Assembly: GCA_003023725.1 (NCBI GenBank)
Contig: PXYT01000001.1
Span: 124,001-188,000 of the forward strand
DNA: 64,000 nt
Source of the DNA: Sulfobacillus benefaciens
GTDB taxonomy: Bacteria > Bacillota > Sulfobacillia > Sulfobacillales > Sulfobacillaceae
Reading direction: 5' to 3'
Shown here: in pieces, positions 27,050-34,383 of the stretch
Layout of the letters: the number at the start of each line of letters is the position of its first letter
How positions within the stretch are numbered: the stretch's first letter is position 1
The notes under the pieces: generated by a model
Database searches by the model: none
The model's input: only the letters and a program-made list of their open reading frames with translations
What the model was told of the DNA's origin: nothing
Made by a program: the position numbers and the translations under genes

Positions 27050-28360
27050 CTAAAGGGCGGAGATTCTGGGGGAACCACAGTCGCTGCGTCGCGGGTCAAG
27101 AGACCCTCGGAGTGAACCTCCTGACTCGCCACCGCTTATCCCGCCAGCAACATGCCGGAGTTCAGCCGGACTACGCCTTAACGCCCTTTTGAGAGGGACG
27201 GGACGGCGATACGTGATCCGTTGGGGTACAAAGAACTCCCCGGGGCGAATCTCCCCATGCATCCCCTTGTTGAGGATGTTCACCGCACCGACGCCATCGC
27301 GGTGGGCCTGATAGCCACAAGCACGACAGCGATAGGTGCGACCCGCCACCTTGTTGAGATGGCCACAGTGCGGACACGTTTGGGACGTGTACGCTTCACT
27401 GATGAGATTGAGTGGAATACCATGACGTTTAAGTTTATACGCTAAATAGGCTTCGAACCGGCCAAATTCCCAGGCTCCCACATCCTGATTCGTTCGCCGG
27501 GACCGGTGGTGCCGTTTCTTGTAGTTGAGAGTGCCCAAATCTCCTGCATACAGCACGGTGATGAGATGCACGACACAGAAGGCTACGATCTGGTTGGCGG
27601 CATGATGCAATGCATTGCGCGTGATCCGTTCCACTTTTTGGCTAGCACGGTGTCGGGCACGGTTGAGGCGTTTGCGCCGCCGGGACCCGGGTTTCGTTCG
27701 ACTCCGCTTTTTCTGGAGCTTGGCCAGGGCTTTGGCCCGACCCTGCTTCACGGACCGCAGGCCACGACCCGACACCGCTAATGCCTCGGTGCCATCGGCG
27801 ACCATGCCCAGATGAATCACGCCGATATCCAGTCCTCCGGCTTTACCAGAGGGAGCGGGTATCGGTTCCGGAATCTCGCGCGTGATGGTCAGGTAGATCG
27901 CACCATACCCCAACTCGGCCTGCACCATCGTACCGGTCGGCATGGCCTCCGGGAGATGCACCCGAATCGGATCGCGCCCGCGCCCGAGGGGCAACAACAG
28001 ATGCCGCCCCTCCATTTTCAGGGCTTGACCTTTGAAGATCGGATTGAAGTATCGACGACGGCGGAAGGGATATCGAGCCTGCTTATCGCCGTGCTCGCGT
28101 TTCGTGCGCACCCCGTCAATGGTGGCGGAGAACTTCTCAATGAGGGCTTGGATCGTTTGTGAGTGCAGCGGGAAGCGTCGTTTGAAATGCGCCTTGAGTG
28201 GGGATTCCGTCGGCCATCGCCAATGCCGCCGACGGCAGAATCGGTGGATCTTCACCAGGCGCGTCCACAAGTCTCCCGCAGCCCGACGGGCATCGGATGC
28301 TTTCGCCCACTCGGTCGGGGACAAGGACACGCGGTAGGCAAAGACGGTCGTTTCTTGCAT
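27050..28360 (-). CDS. tnpB: TnpB-family RNA-guided nuclease of the IS element
   Basis: A 436-residue TnpB protein, the small relative of Cas12. The ATG at 28360 follows AAAGGGGG. RuvC-I GGLDIG (Asp178), a basic helix-rich middle, the zinc finger CPHC...CRAC (about 329-348) and RuvC-III with HRDGVGAVNIL (Asp355) are intact. The RuvC-II segment reads LYAGDLGTLN at about 270-279, where most TnpB have a catalytic Glu before Asp-Leu (VEDL); here that position is Gly, so cleavage activity is doubtful. The gene's 3' end runs into the right-end hairpin, where the omega-RNA would be made. Confidence 0.93.
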   Translation of the reverse strand: MQETTVFAYRVSLSPTEWAKASDARRAAGDLWTRLVKIHRFCRRRHWRWPTESPLKAHFKRRFPLHSQTIQALIEKFSATIDGVRTKREHGDKQARYPFRRRRYFNPIFKGQALKMEGRHLLLPLGRGRDPIRVHLPEAMPTGTMVQAELGYGAIYLTITREIPEPIPAPSGKAGGLDIGVIHLGMVADGTEALAVSGRGLRSVKQGRAKALAKLQKKRSRTKPGSRRRKRLNRARHRASQKVERITRNALHHAANQIVAFCVVHLITVLYAGDLGTLNYKKRHHRSRRTNQDVGAWEFGRFEAYLAYKLKRHGIPLNLISEAYTSQTCPHCGHLNKVAGRTYRCRACGYQAHRDGVGAVNILNKGMHGEIRPGEFFVPQRITYRRPVPLKRALRRSPAELRHVAGGISGGESGGSLRGSLDPRRSDCGSPRISAL

Positions 28361-28410
28361 GCGGTACCCCCTTTCTTGACGAGCTATTGAGTTCATTATA
28401 CACTTGGTCT

Positions 28411-28827
28411 ATGAACAATTCAAGCGACTACAGAACCGGTCGACATTGTGTCTTTAACCTGCATGTCCATTTGGTCTTTGTGGCCAAGTATCGGCGGTTG
28501 GTTTTCACGAAAGAGATCTTGGAGGACCTACGGACCATCTTTTCCGACGTGTGCCAGGACTTCGAAGCGACCTTGGAGGAATTCGACGGCGAGCGGGATC
28601 ATGTGCATTTGCTGATCACCTACCCGCCTAAGATCGCAATTTCTCGACTGGTGAATAGCCTCAAGGGCGTCTCAGCCCGACTGATCCGTAAGAAGCACTA
28701 TCCGAGCATTGAGCGAGCGCTGTGGGGCGGCAGCCTTTGGTCCCCCAGTTATTTTGCCGGGTCGGCTGGAGGAGCCCCACTGTCGATCATCAAGCAATAC
28801 ATCGAGCAACAGGAAACCCCGGATTGA
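28411..28827 (+). CDS. tnpA: IS200/IS605 transposase TnpA (Y1 HUH)
   Basis: The small single-strand transposase of IS200/IS605 elements. The 138-residue product starts with ATG at 28411, divergent from tnpB by about 50 bases. The HUH metal motif is DHVHLLI (His64 and His66) and the nucleophile Tyr130 lies in SIIKQYIEQQ near the C-terminus, as in the family. Both appear intact, so the element may still be mobile. A longer upstream reading is an artefact of the open tnpB antisense frame. Confidence 0.95.
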   Translation: MNNSSDYRTGRHCVFNLHVHLVFVAKYRRLVFTKEILEDLRTIFSDVCQDFEATLEEFDGERDHVHLLITYPPKIAISRLVNSLKGVSARLIRKKHYPSIERALWGGSLWSPSYFAGSAGGAPLSIIKQYIEQQETPD

Positions 28828-28888
28828 CCCCTACAGGGTCAGCGCCTGATATCTCCGCCCTGAACGGCGGAGTTTTACGGCGCATCTG

Positions 28889-29476
28889 ATAAATTAAGGC
28901 CAAATCAGAGTTGGATCGCCGCCCCACCTCATGCATTTCAATGCGCAAATTGGGATCACGCAACCTTCGCCTAATCAGAATAGTGTTGAATATTAAGGTT
29001 TCCACGAATCCGTCCTTGGGTCCCCGCAATACACGCTCCAGCGACGGTTCGCTCGGTTTGCGACCCGGATACTTTCTCACATCCATGATGATGGTGTGAG
29101 TAATCCCGTCAACCAGTAGAGCCGCCGGCCCCGCCAAGATTTGATCGGCGGCTTTGTTCAACTTTGTTTCCGCTGTAATTTCAATAAACGGAACCTTCCG
29201 GTTCAACAACCCTCTTAAGCTGGGACTAGTTAATTGGTCGTCGGGTGTGTTAAATAATTCCTCCATAATCAAGGTAAGATCCGTTTGGGCGACAAATGAA
29301 TCCAAATACACGAGCGCAACCTGGCGAGATCCGATTTTGAATTCGCGGACAATCAAGTCGAATGTTTCTTTATATCCCAGATACTCTTTTAACCAGCTAA
29401 CATTGGCTTTGAGTTCGCGAGACATCTCTTGGTCTTTGACCCCGGCTTGACCGTCCAAAGTATATTCAACCGGCAT
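28889..29476 (-). pseudogene. spoVAF: spoVAF, 5' fragment (split by an insertion element)
   Basis: N-terminal 196 codons of SpoVAF, starting at ATG 29476 behind GAGGAG and overlapping spoVAEA. It has the GerA-type soluble domain: VSWLKEYLG, TFDLIVREF, VALVYLDSFV and LRDPNLRIEMHEVGRRSNSDLALIY, where it is cut exactly at a codon boundary after TTTAT. As it stands translation runs into the IS and stops after about 30 foreign residues. SpoVAF forms membrane germination assemblies in Bacillus; loss would be expected to slow rather than abolish germination. Confidence 0.9.
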
Positions 29477-30035
29477 TGTATCCACTCCTCGCCAAAATCT
29501 CCTGCAAAGCGCGCCTCGTAGCCGGAACACCTTGTTCTATACTGTCTAGCCCCTGCATTTTTCCGGGATCTCCCAGTCCGATAATGGGAATCTTGCCCTG
29601 ATCGTCGTCCAGAACATCGACAGTATCTCCGTAGAGCATTGGTGACGACTGGCGCTTTCCCTCTTTGTCCACCGCGTCCTGGACTATCCGGGCCCGGCGA
29701 GTCACCGAAGAATCGATACGCACCCCGTCCACGGGACGGGTATTGGCTGCAACCGCCACCACACCCAGAACTCGAACTTCGGGAGCGTTCAGGAGAACTT
29801 CCAAAGCCCGTTCACCGGGTCCGGTCGCGGATTGTCCGCGGTCATCCACCATAACCACCACCGGTTCGTTGGGAGCTTTAAGCACCCGGTCCACCAAATG
29901 ACGGCCGGTAAGAGGCGTGGGATTCCCCCTCGATTCCCGTAACAAATACAGATCAAGAACACGGCTTGCCTCTTTTAACGCCTTATACGCAGTTTGATCA
30001 CCATCTGTGACCACAATAACGGACTTGCGCGACAT
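29466..30035 (-). CDS. spoVAEA: Stage V sporulation protein AE, SpoVAEA type
   Basis: A soluble protein of about 189 residues associated with the SpoVA dipicolinate channel. Signatures are VIVVTDGDQTAYKALKEA, ESRGNPTPL, VMVDDRGQ, GVRIDSSVTR and IPIIGLGDPGKMQG, all typical of SpoVAEA. The ATG at 30035 has better spacing from AAAGGGGGA than the one at 30044. It follows spoVAEB by 20 to 30 bases and overlaps the start of spoVAF. Confidence 0.93.
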   Translation of the reverse strand: MSRKSVIVVTDGDQTAYKALKEASRVLDLYLLRESRGNPTPLTGRHLVDRVLKAPNEPVVVMVDDRGQSATGPGERALEVLLNAPEVRVLGVVAVAANTRPVDGVRIDSSVTRRARIVQDAVDKEGKRQSSPMLYGDTVDVLDDDQGKIPIIGLGDPGKMQGLDSIEQGVPATRRALQEILARSGYNAG

Positions 30036-30064
30036 AAATGACATTCCCCCTTTCGTTTTTGAGC

Positions 30065-30415
30065 TTAGGTCTTGGGTTTAAATATCAGAGCCACGGCCAA
30101 TCCGAAGAGCACTGCCGATTTAATACCGCCCGCGGCGGCTGCGAGTCCTCCGGTGAGAAGGCCCAGCACTCCTTTGGTTTTCACCGCCTCGCCAATTCCC
30201 GTCACCAGGGTGTAGCCGAAACCCGGCAAGGGAACCGTTGCGCCGGCACCTGCAAAATCGACCAATTTTCCATAAAGTCCCACACCGCCGAACAACGCCC
30301 CCAGAACCACAAACAAGACCAGGACATGAGCCGGTGTCAGGGAAAATAAGTCCAAAGTGAGCTGAGCCAGCACACACAACAGTCCTCCAATCACGAATGC
30401 CCAGAGAAAAGTCAT
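30065..30415 (-). CDS. spoVAEB: Stage V sporulation protein AE, SpoVAEB type
   Basis: A 116-residue integral membrane subunit of the SpoVA channel, which moves calcium-dipicolinate in and out of the spore core. It has three to four hydrophobic segments and the conserved GKLVDFAGAGATVPLPGFGYTL and KSAVLFGLAVALIFKPK. It is related to SpoVAC, with which it forms the channel together with SpoVAD. Confidence 0.95.
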   Translation of the reverse strand: MTFLWAFVIGGLLCVLAQLTLDLFSLTPAHVLVLFVVLGALFGGVGLYGKLVDFAGAGATVPLPGFGYTLVTGIGEAVKTKGVLGLLTGGLAAAAGGIKSAVLFGLAVALIFKPKT

Positions 30416-30469
30416 GCCGGAACCTCCTTGTTAAGACCGCATTAAAACCGTGGACTTTGATGGAGCCAT

Positions 30470-31495
30470 TCAATTCATTCGAGAAATGGCGACTGCATGT
30501 GCAATCGCGGGAATACTCTCCCCTTGCTTATAGCTCGTCGGGGAAAACAACGCGCCGGTCGATACTAGCAATACGCGGCGAAACTCCTTGCTCCGGAGCT
30601 GGCGGCAAAGAAATCCGGAAAAAACACTGGCAGAACAGCCGGGTCCCGATCCCCCATTATGAACATCCTGGCGCTGGGTATCATATAAAGATTTACCGCA
30701 GTCATCGAGATATGAAGACCAGTCCAAGCCTTCTTGCCGCGCCATAGCGTCGAGTAACTTGACTCCGAGCACACCTAAGTCGCCGGTATAAACTTGATCG
30801 TAATAGGAAATATCTCTGCCCACGTCCCGCAAGTGCTGTTTAATCGTGTCGAAAGCAGCGGGAGCCATGGCTGTAGCCATGTCGTTCGGATTTTTCGTCC
30901 CCCAGTCAATCACCCTCCCAAACGTAGCCGACTCAATAATCAAATCGGGTTCTTTCACCGGCCTTCCCTCAACCAACAGACAAGCACCTGCCGCCGTGGA
31001 TGTCCAAGCCGCAGTCGGGGTTCTTTGATATCCGAGTTCAATGGGATACCGAAACTGCCGTTCCGCCGACATATGGTGACTGCTGGCTGCGGCCAGCACG
31101 ACTGTCGGTCCGCCTCCCGCAATTATCATGGCCCCGAGGCCCACTGATTCGGTAAAGACGGCACACGCCGAAAACAGTCCTGCCAACGGTCGTTGGTGAC
31201 CGCGGGCAGCAAAGTCTGTGGCGATTAATTGATCCAAGAGATCTCCTCCCATCACCAAATCCACCTGGGACCATTCAACCCCGGCCTTGACAAGAGCCAG
31301 GTTCTGGGCTTCAGTCAAGAGGGCCAGTTCAGCCTCCTCCGAGCTGGTGTGATGGTTGAGCTCGGATGGCCAAATCCGGTCAAAGTACTTCCCTAGAGGA
31401 CCTTCCCCTTCTTTAGGACCCACAACTGCGGCTTGGGACCGGATAACAACGTTGTCAAAGCGGTAACTGGACGCAGATAGTCGACCTACGCCCAT
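30470..31495 (-). CDS. spoVAD: Stage V sporulation protein AD
   Basis: SpoVAD is the dipicolinate-binding subunit with a thiolase-like fold. The 341-residue protein shows GPKEGEGPLGKYFD, SEEAELALL, GGDLLDQLIATDF, SACAVFTESVGLGA and GSGPGCSASVF. The ATG at 31495 overlaps the stop of spoVAC as TGATG, indicating coupling within the operon. Confidence 0.96.
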   Translation of the reverse strand: MGVGRLSASSYRFDNVVIRSQAAVVGPKEGEGPLGKYFDRIWPSELNHHTSSEEAELALLTEAQNLALVKAGVEWSQVDLVMGGDLLDQLIATDFAARGHQRPLAGLFSACAVFTESVGLGAMIIAGGGPTVVLAAASSHHMSAERQFRYPIELGYQRTPTAAWTSTAAGACLLVEGRPVKEPDLIIESATFGRVIDWGTKNPNDMATAMAPAAFDTIKQHLRDVGRDISYYDQVYTGDLGVLGVKLLDAMARQEGLDWSSYLDDCGKSLYDTQRQDVHNGGSGPGCSASVFSGFLCRQLRSKEFRRVLLVSTGALFSPTSYKQGESIPAIAHAVAISRMN

Positions 31496-31959
31496 CACGC
31501 CACCCCTGTTATGAGGTAGCGGAGCAGTCCCACCACAAAGGCGGCCGCCAAGCCGTAAGTGAGAACCGGACCGGCCACGGTGAACAGTTTAGCTCCCACC
31601 CCCAACACCAATCCTTCGGTGCGCGAGTCCATGGCCGGAGCCACCATGGCATTGGAAAACCCCGTAATGGGCAGACTCCCCCCCATGCCGCCGACTTTCA
31701 CCACCCGGTCATACCATCCCAATCCGGTTAACAACGCCCCCACACCAATCATCACGACTGTTGTCGGCGATGTAGCCTCTTTCGGCGTCATTCCATGCCG
31801 CATAAAAAACCATTGAGCACCCTGTCCCACACTGCATATCAGACCGCCGACAAAAAATGCCGCGACGGCATTTTTCACGATAGGTTTCCCCGGACGCAGC
31901 CGACCGGCCATATTTTGATATTTCTTCATTTCCGGCGATAACTTCCTGACTTTGGCCAT
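31495..31959 (-). CDS. spoVAC: Stage V sporulation protein AC
   Basis: A 154-residue membrane protein, the mechanosensitive-type channel subunit of SpoVA. It has conserved KAFLVGG-like FFVGGLICSVGQ, GWYDRVVKVGGMGGSLPITGFSNAMV and a C-terminal hydrophobic hairpin. The ATG at 31959 has correct spacing from GGAGG; the ATG six bases upstream is too close to it. First spoVA gene here: spoVAA and spoVAB, which precede it in Bacillus, are missing. A sigma-G-like promoter lies just upstream. Confidence 0.95.
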   Translation of the reverse strand: MAKVRKLSPEMKKYQNMAGRLRPGKPIVKNAVAAFFVGGLICSVGQGAQWFFMRHGMTPKEATSPTTVVMIGVGALLTGLGWYDRVVKVGGMGGSLPITGFSNAMVAPAMDSRTEGLVLGVGAKLFTVAGPVLTYGLAAAFVVGLLRYLITGVA

Positions 31960-32032
31960 GAACATCCTCCCTCGTGAATGGCACAGTGCACTATAAAGAA
32001 AAACTCCATGAACCCGTGCGAAGGCTCAGGAG

Positions 32033-32063
32033 TAGTATGTTCATAACACGAAGGCTTTTATGC
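32033..32063 (-). promoter_or_regulatory. Possible sigma-G/F promoter of the spoVA operon
   Basis: On the minus strand GCATA, 19 bases and CATACTA match forespore sigma-factor boxes (GCATA and CATACTA). It lies about 75-105 bases upstream of spoVAC and overlaps the end of sigF. The spoVA operon is a sigma-G target in Bacillus. Confidence 0.5.
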
Positions 32064-32065
32064 TC

Positions 32066-32833
32066 TCAATGCCGATCCCGGGGCGAGTCGTCCTGCAAAG
32101 CCATTTTCAAACGGTCCAGGGCCCGGCGTTCCAGACGTGAGATTTGGACTTGGGACACGTTTAATCGGCGCGCCACTTCCGTCTGCGTCCGCCCATCCAC
32201 AAATCGGGCCCGTAAAATGAACCGTTCCCGTTCATTCAGGGTCCGGAATGCTTGATTCAAAACCATTTGTTCCAACCACTCGGACTCGCCTTGTTCATCT
32301 TTGACGATGTCGTCCAAATGCGTTTCCGAACCGTTCAACGATTCAATAGGCTGATTAAGGGAGGCGGGTACCCGGATCGCCTCCAGCGCCTCGGCGATGG
32401 CGCCGGAATCGACGCCCATTTTTTCGGCAACTTCCTGGGTCGTCGGATCCCGTCCCAATTGCTGTGATAGGGCTTGGCGCACACGTTCCACACGCATACC
32501 AAGCTCGCGCAGAGACCGGGCCACCCGAATTGGCTGATCGTCGCGCATGTGGCGTCGAATCTCTCCCATAATCAGCGGAACGGCATAAGTGGAAAATTTT
32601 AACCCGCGACTGACGTCAAACCGGTCAATAGCTTTGAGCAGTCCTATAGCTCCCACTTGAAAAAGATCCTCAGGGTCGTATCCGCGTCCTTGAAACCGGT
32701 GAACAATATGCCATATCAGATTAACATGACGCTGAACCAATTCTTCCCGTGCCGTCAGATCCCCTGCCTGGGCTAAGCGATACAACCGGGATTCGTCGCG
32801 GGGATGTTCCCAGATGGTATCTTCATTGGACAT
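32066..32833 (-). CDS. sigF: Forespore RNA polymerase sigma-F factor
   Basis: Sigma-F switches on early forespore genes. The 255-residue protein has region 2 (LFQVGAIGLLKAIDRFD, KFSTYAVPLIMGEIRRHMRD), region 3 and region 4 helix-turn-helix (TQTEVARRLNVSQVQISRLERRAL). The ATG at 32833 follows AAGGAG and overlaps spoIIAB by 11 bases. The nearest relative could also be sigma-G, but the position after spoIIAB identifies it as sigF. Confidence 0.95.
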   Translation of the reverse strand: MSNEDTIWEHPRDESRLYRLAQAGDLTAREELVQRHVNLIWHIVHRFQGRGYDPEDLFQVGAIGLLKAIDRFDVSRGLKFSTYAVPLIMGEIRRHMRDDQPIRVARSLRELGMRVERVRQALSQQLGRDPTTQEVAEKMGVDSGAIAEALEAIRVPASLNQPIESLNGSETHLDDIVKDEQGESEWLEQMVLNQAFRTLNERERFILRARFVDGRTQTEVARRLNVSQVQISRLERRALDRLKMALQDDSPRDRH

Positions 32834-33266
32834 CGCGCGACAATGCTCCTTGGATTCTGGCGAATCGCTGCATTTCGATGCGGGTGCCCTTGCCCACCGT
32901 CGATTCCACACGCAGTCCATGCATAAAAGATTCCATAAAAACGAAACCAAGCCCCATTCGCTCCGGATCACTGGAAAAGGAGGGTTGCCTGGCTTGTTCG
33001 ATGTCGGCAATTCCGACTCCAAAATCTTCAATAACGACACTGAGACCTTGCCCGTCGAGAGTAGCGGTCATTTCAATCCATCCATCGGATCGCGCTTGAT
33101 ATCCGTGAATAATGGCGTTGGAAACGGCTTCCGAAACAGCGACCTTGATCTCATCAATTTCCGATAACGAAAACGGTGCCTGCCCCGCTAGTGCGGCTAT
33201 TGCAACTCGGGCTAAACCCACATTCTCGGGAATGGACAAAAACTGCATCTTTACCTTGTTGTTCAC
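32823..33266 (-). CDS. spoIIAB: Anti-sigma-F factor and SpoIIAA kinase
   Basis: SpoIIAB binds and silences sigma-F and phosphorylates SpoIIAA. The 147-residue GHKL-fold protein has the N box EAVSNAIIHGY, G1 box EDFGVGI and G2 box MGLGFVFM, then TVGKGTRI. It starts with GTG at 33266 behind GAGGGGG. Gene order spoIIAA-spoIIAB-sigF is as in Bacillus. Confidence 0.96.
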   Translation of the reverse strand: MNNKVKMQFLSIPENVGLARVAIAALAGQAPFSLSEIDEIKVAVSEAVSNAIIHGYQARSDGWIEMTATLDGQGLSVVIEDFGVGIADIEQARQPSFSSDPERMGLGFVFMESFMHGLRVESTVGKGTRIEMQRFARIQGALSRDVQ

Positions 33267-33281
33267 GTAATAATCCCCCTC

Positions 33282-33617
33282 TTAAGCGTGCTGATCCTTG
33301 GCCGTCTGCCGTATGGCATCGGCAACCGGTATGATGGCGGTAATCCCCGCCAGTTCCAGAACTGCGCGGACGTTAGGCCTGACACCAATTAAAGAAAGCG
33401 GACGCCCTGTCATTCGTTTGTAGCGTCCTAAAATGACACCAAGGCCCGATGAATCAATAAAATTGACTTCGCTCAGATCCAACACTAACCCTTTATCCCG
33501 GTACCGGTCCAATAATTCATCCAACGCCTCTCTTAAAGGCGCCGCCGTCGGCAAATCCAGATCCCCATGGATCGCCACTAAAATCCGACTGCCCTGAATG
33601 GTGTGCACAATGGTCAT
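33282..33617 (-). CDS. spoIIAA: Anti-sigma-F factor antagonist
   Basis: SpoIIAA is the STAS-domain antagonist that frees sigma-F when unphosphorylated. The 111-residue product starts with ATG at 33617 behind GGGAGGA. VNFIDSSGLGVILGRYK carries the serine that SpoIIAB phosphorylates. It lies 15 bases upstream of spoIIAB. Confidence 0.96.
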   Translation of the reverse strand: MTIVHTIQGSRILVAIHGDLDLPTAAPLREALDELLDRYRDKGLVLDLSEVNFIDSSGLGVILGRYKRMTGRPLSLIGVRPNVRAVLELAGITAIIPVADAIRQTAKDQHA

Positions 33618-33701
33618 CGACTGTTCCTCCCGAAAGCCATTTTTTTCCTGCTCACCATCATACACGGTTTCACTCGCGAAAAAAGGCGGCTTTTGACCGT
33701 C

Positions 33702-34355
33702 TTAGAGGGGATATTCATCACTTTCTTTGTCGGTTCTTCGGGCTTGCCGTTTCATTTTTTCCCGGGCCGCGTCTAAAATGGGCTCATGGTGTTCGTCCAC
33801 CACTGACTCAACTTGTTCGACAAAGCTCACCGCCTCATCAAATCCAACATACGTTTCATGATAGTCCACAGCAGGCGGTGTGTCCTGGGGACTATTGGAA
33901 CTGCCCCACTGAGCCAGGCTTTGCCAAATGTCTTCACCGTCAGTTCCCACATCGCCGTGGTGAATGTCTGCTCGGTCCCCGAAGGGCATGGGAATAACAC
34001 GGCGCCCAGCGGAAACGTGTTCTTGCTCGCGTTCCTTTTGGCATGTGAGACAATACAGAGATTCCGGGCGGGCCCGCAATCGCGCCGGATCAATGGGCCG
34101 ATGACAATCCTCGCAAATACCGTACGTCCCCTCTTCAATTTTCCCCAACGCGCGCATTACCTCTCGAAGATGATTGGCCAGGACTTGTTCCAATCCTTGA
34201 TCCAGTTCCCGCTCAAAAGTTTCCGTGCCCACATCTGCAGGATGGTTGTCATACGCACTTAATGCGTGAATAGATTCCGTTTCCTCTACCGCTAGTTGTT
34301 TACGCAGCCTTGAAACCATCTCTTGCAGTCGCTCTTTGGTCTCATACAGACCCAC
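33702..34355 (-). CDS. DksA/TraR-type zinc-finger protein, YteA family
   Basis: A protein of about 217 residues with an N-terminal coiled-coil (KERLQEMVSRLRKQL), the DNHPADVGTETFERELD segment and a C4 zinc finger CEDC...CLTC near the middle, then GTDGEDIWQSLAQWGSS. This is the YteA family of Firmicutes, related to RNA-polymerase secondary-channel proteins. The GTG at 34355 sits after AAGGGAGG; an ATG at 34391 is also possible. It is inserted between dacF and spoIIAA, which are adjacent in Bacillus. Confidence 0.88.
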   Translation of the reverse strand: MGLYETKERLQEMVSRLRKQLAVEETESIHALSAYDNHPADVGTETFERELDQGLEQVLANHLREVMRALGKIEEGTYGICEDCHRPIDPARLRARPESLYCLTCQKEREQEHVSAGRRVIPMPFGDRADIHHGDVGTDGEDIWQSLAQWGSSNSPQDTPPAVDYHETYVGFDEAVSFVEQVESVVDEHHEPILDAAREKMKRQARRTDKESDEYPL

Positions 34356-34383
34356 CTCTTTTCCTCCCTTCTCTTCATTCTTT

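Larger units (their letters stand above)
27035..28888 (-). mobile_element. IS200/IS605-family insertion element inside spoVAF
   Basis: An 1854-base element with divergent tnpA (plus) and tnpB (minus). Ends were set from the spoVAF reading: on the minus strand the host sequence TTTAT stops at 28889 and resumes with ATTAAGGAC at 27034. Subterminal hairpins are present at both ends: CTCCGCC/GGCGGAG at 28853-28872 and CCGCCC-TTTA-GGGCGG at 27045-27060. There is no target duplication, as expected for this single-strand, Y1-recombinase family. TTTAT would be the target/TAM sequence next to the left end. Confidence 0.85.

Noticed and set aside
28198-28410. Upstream extension of tnpA
   Set aside because: It runs antisense into tnpB; the ATG at 28411 gives a standard-length Y1 transposase.
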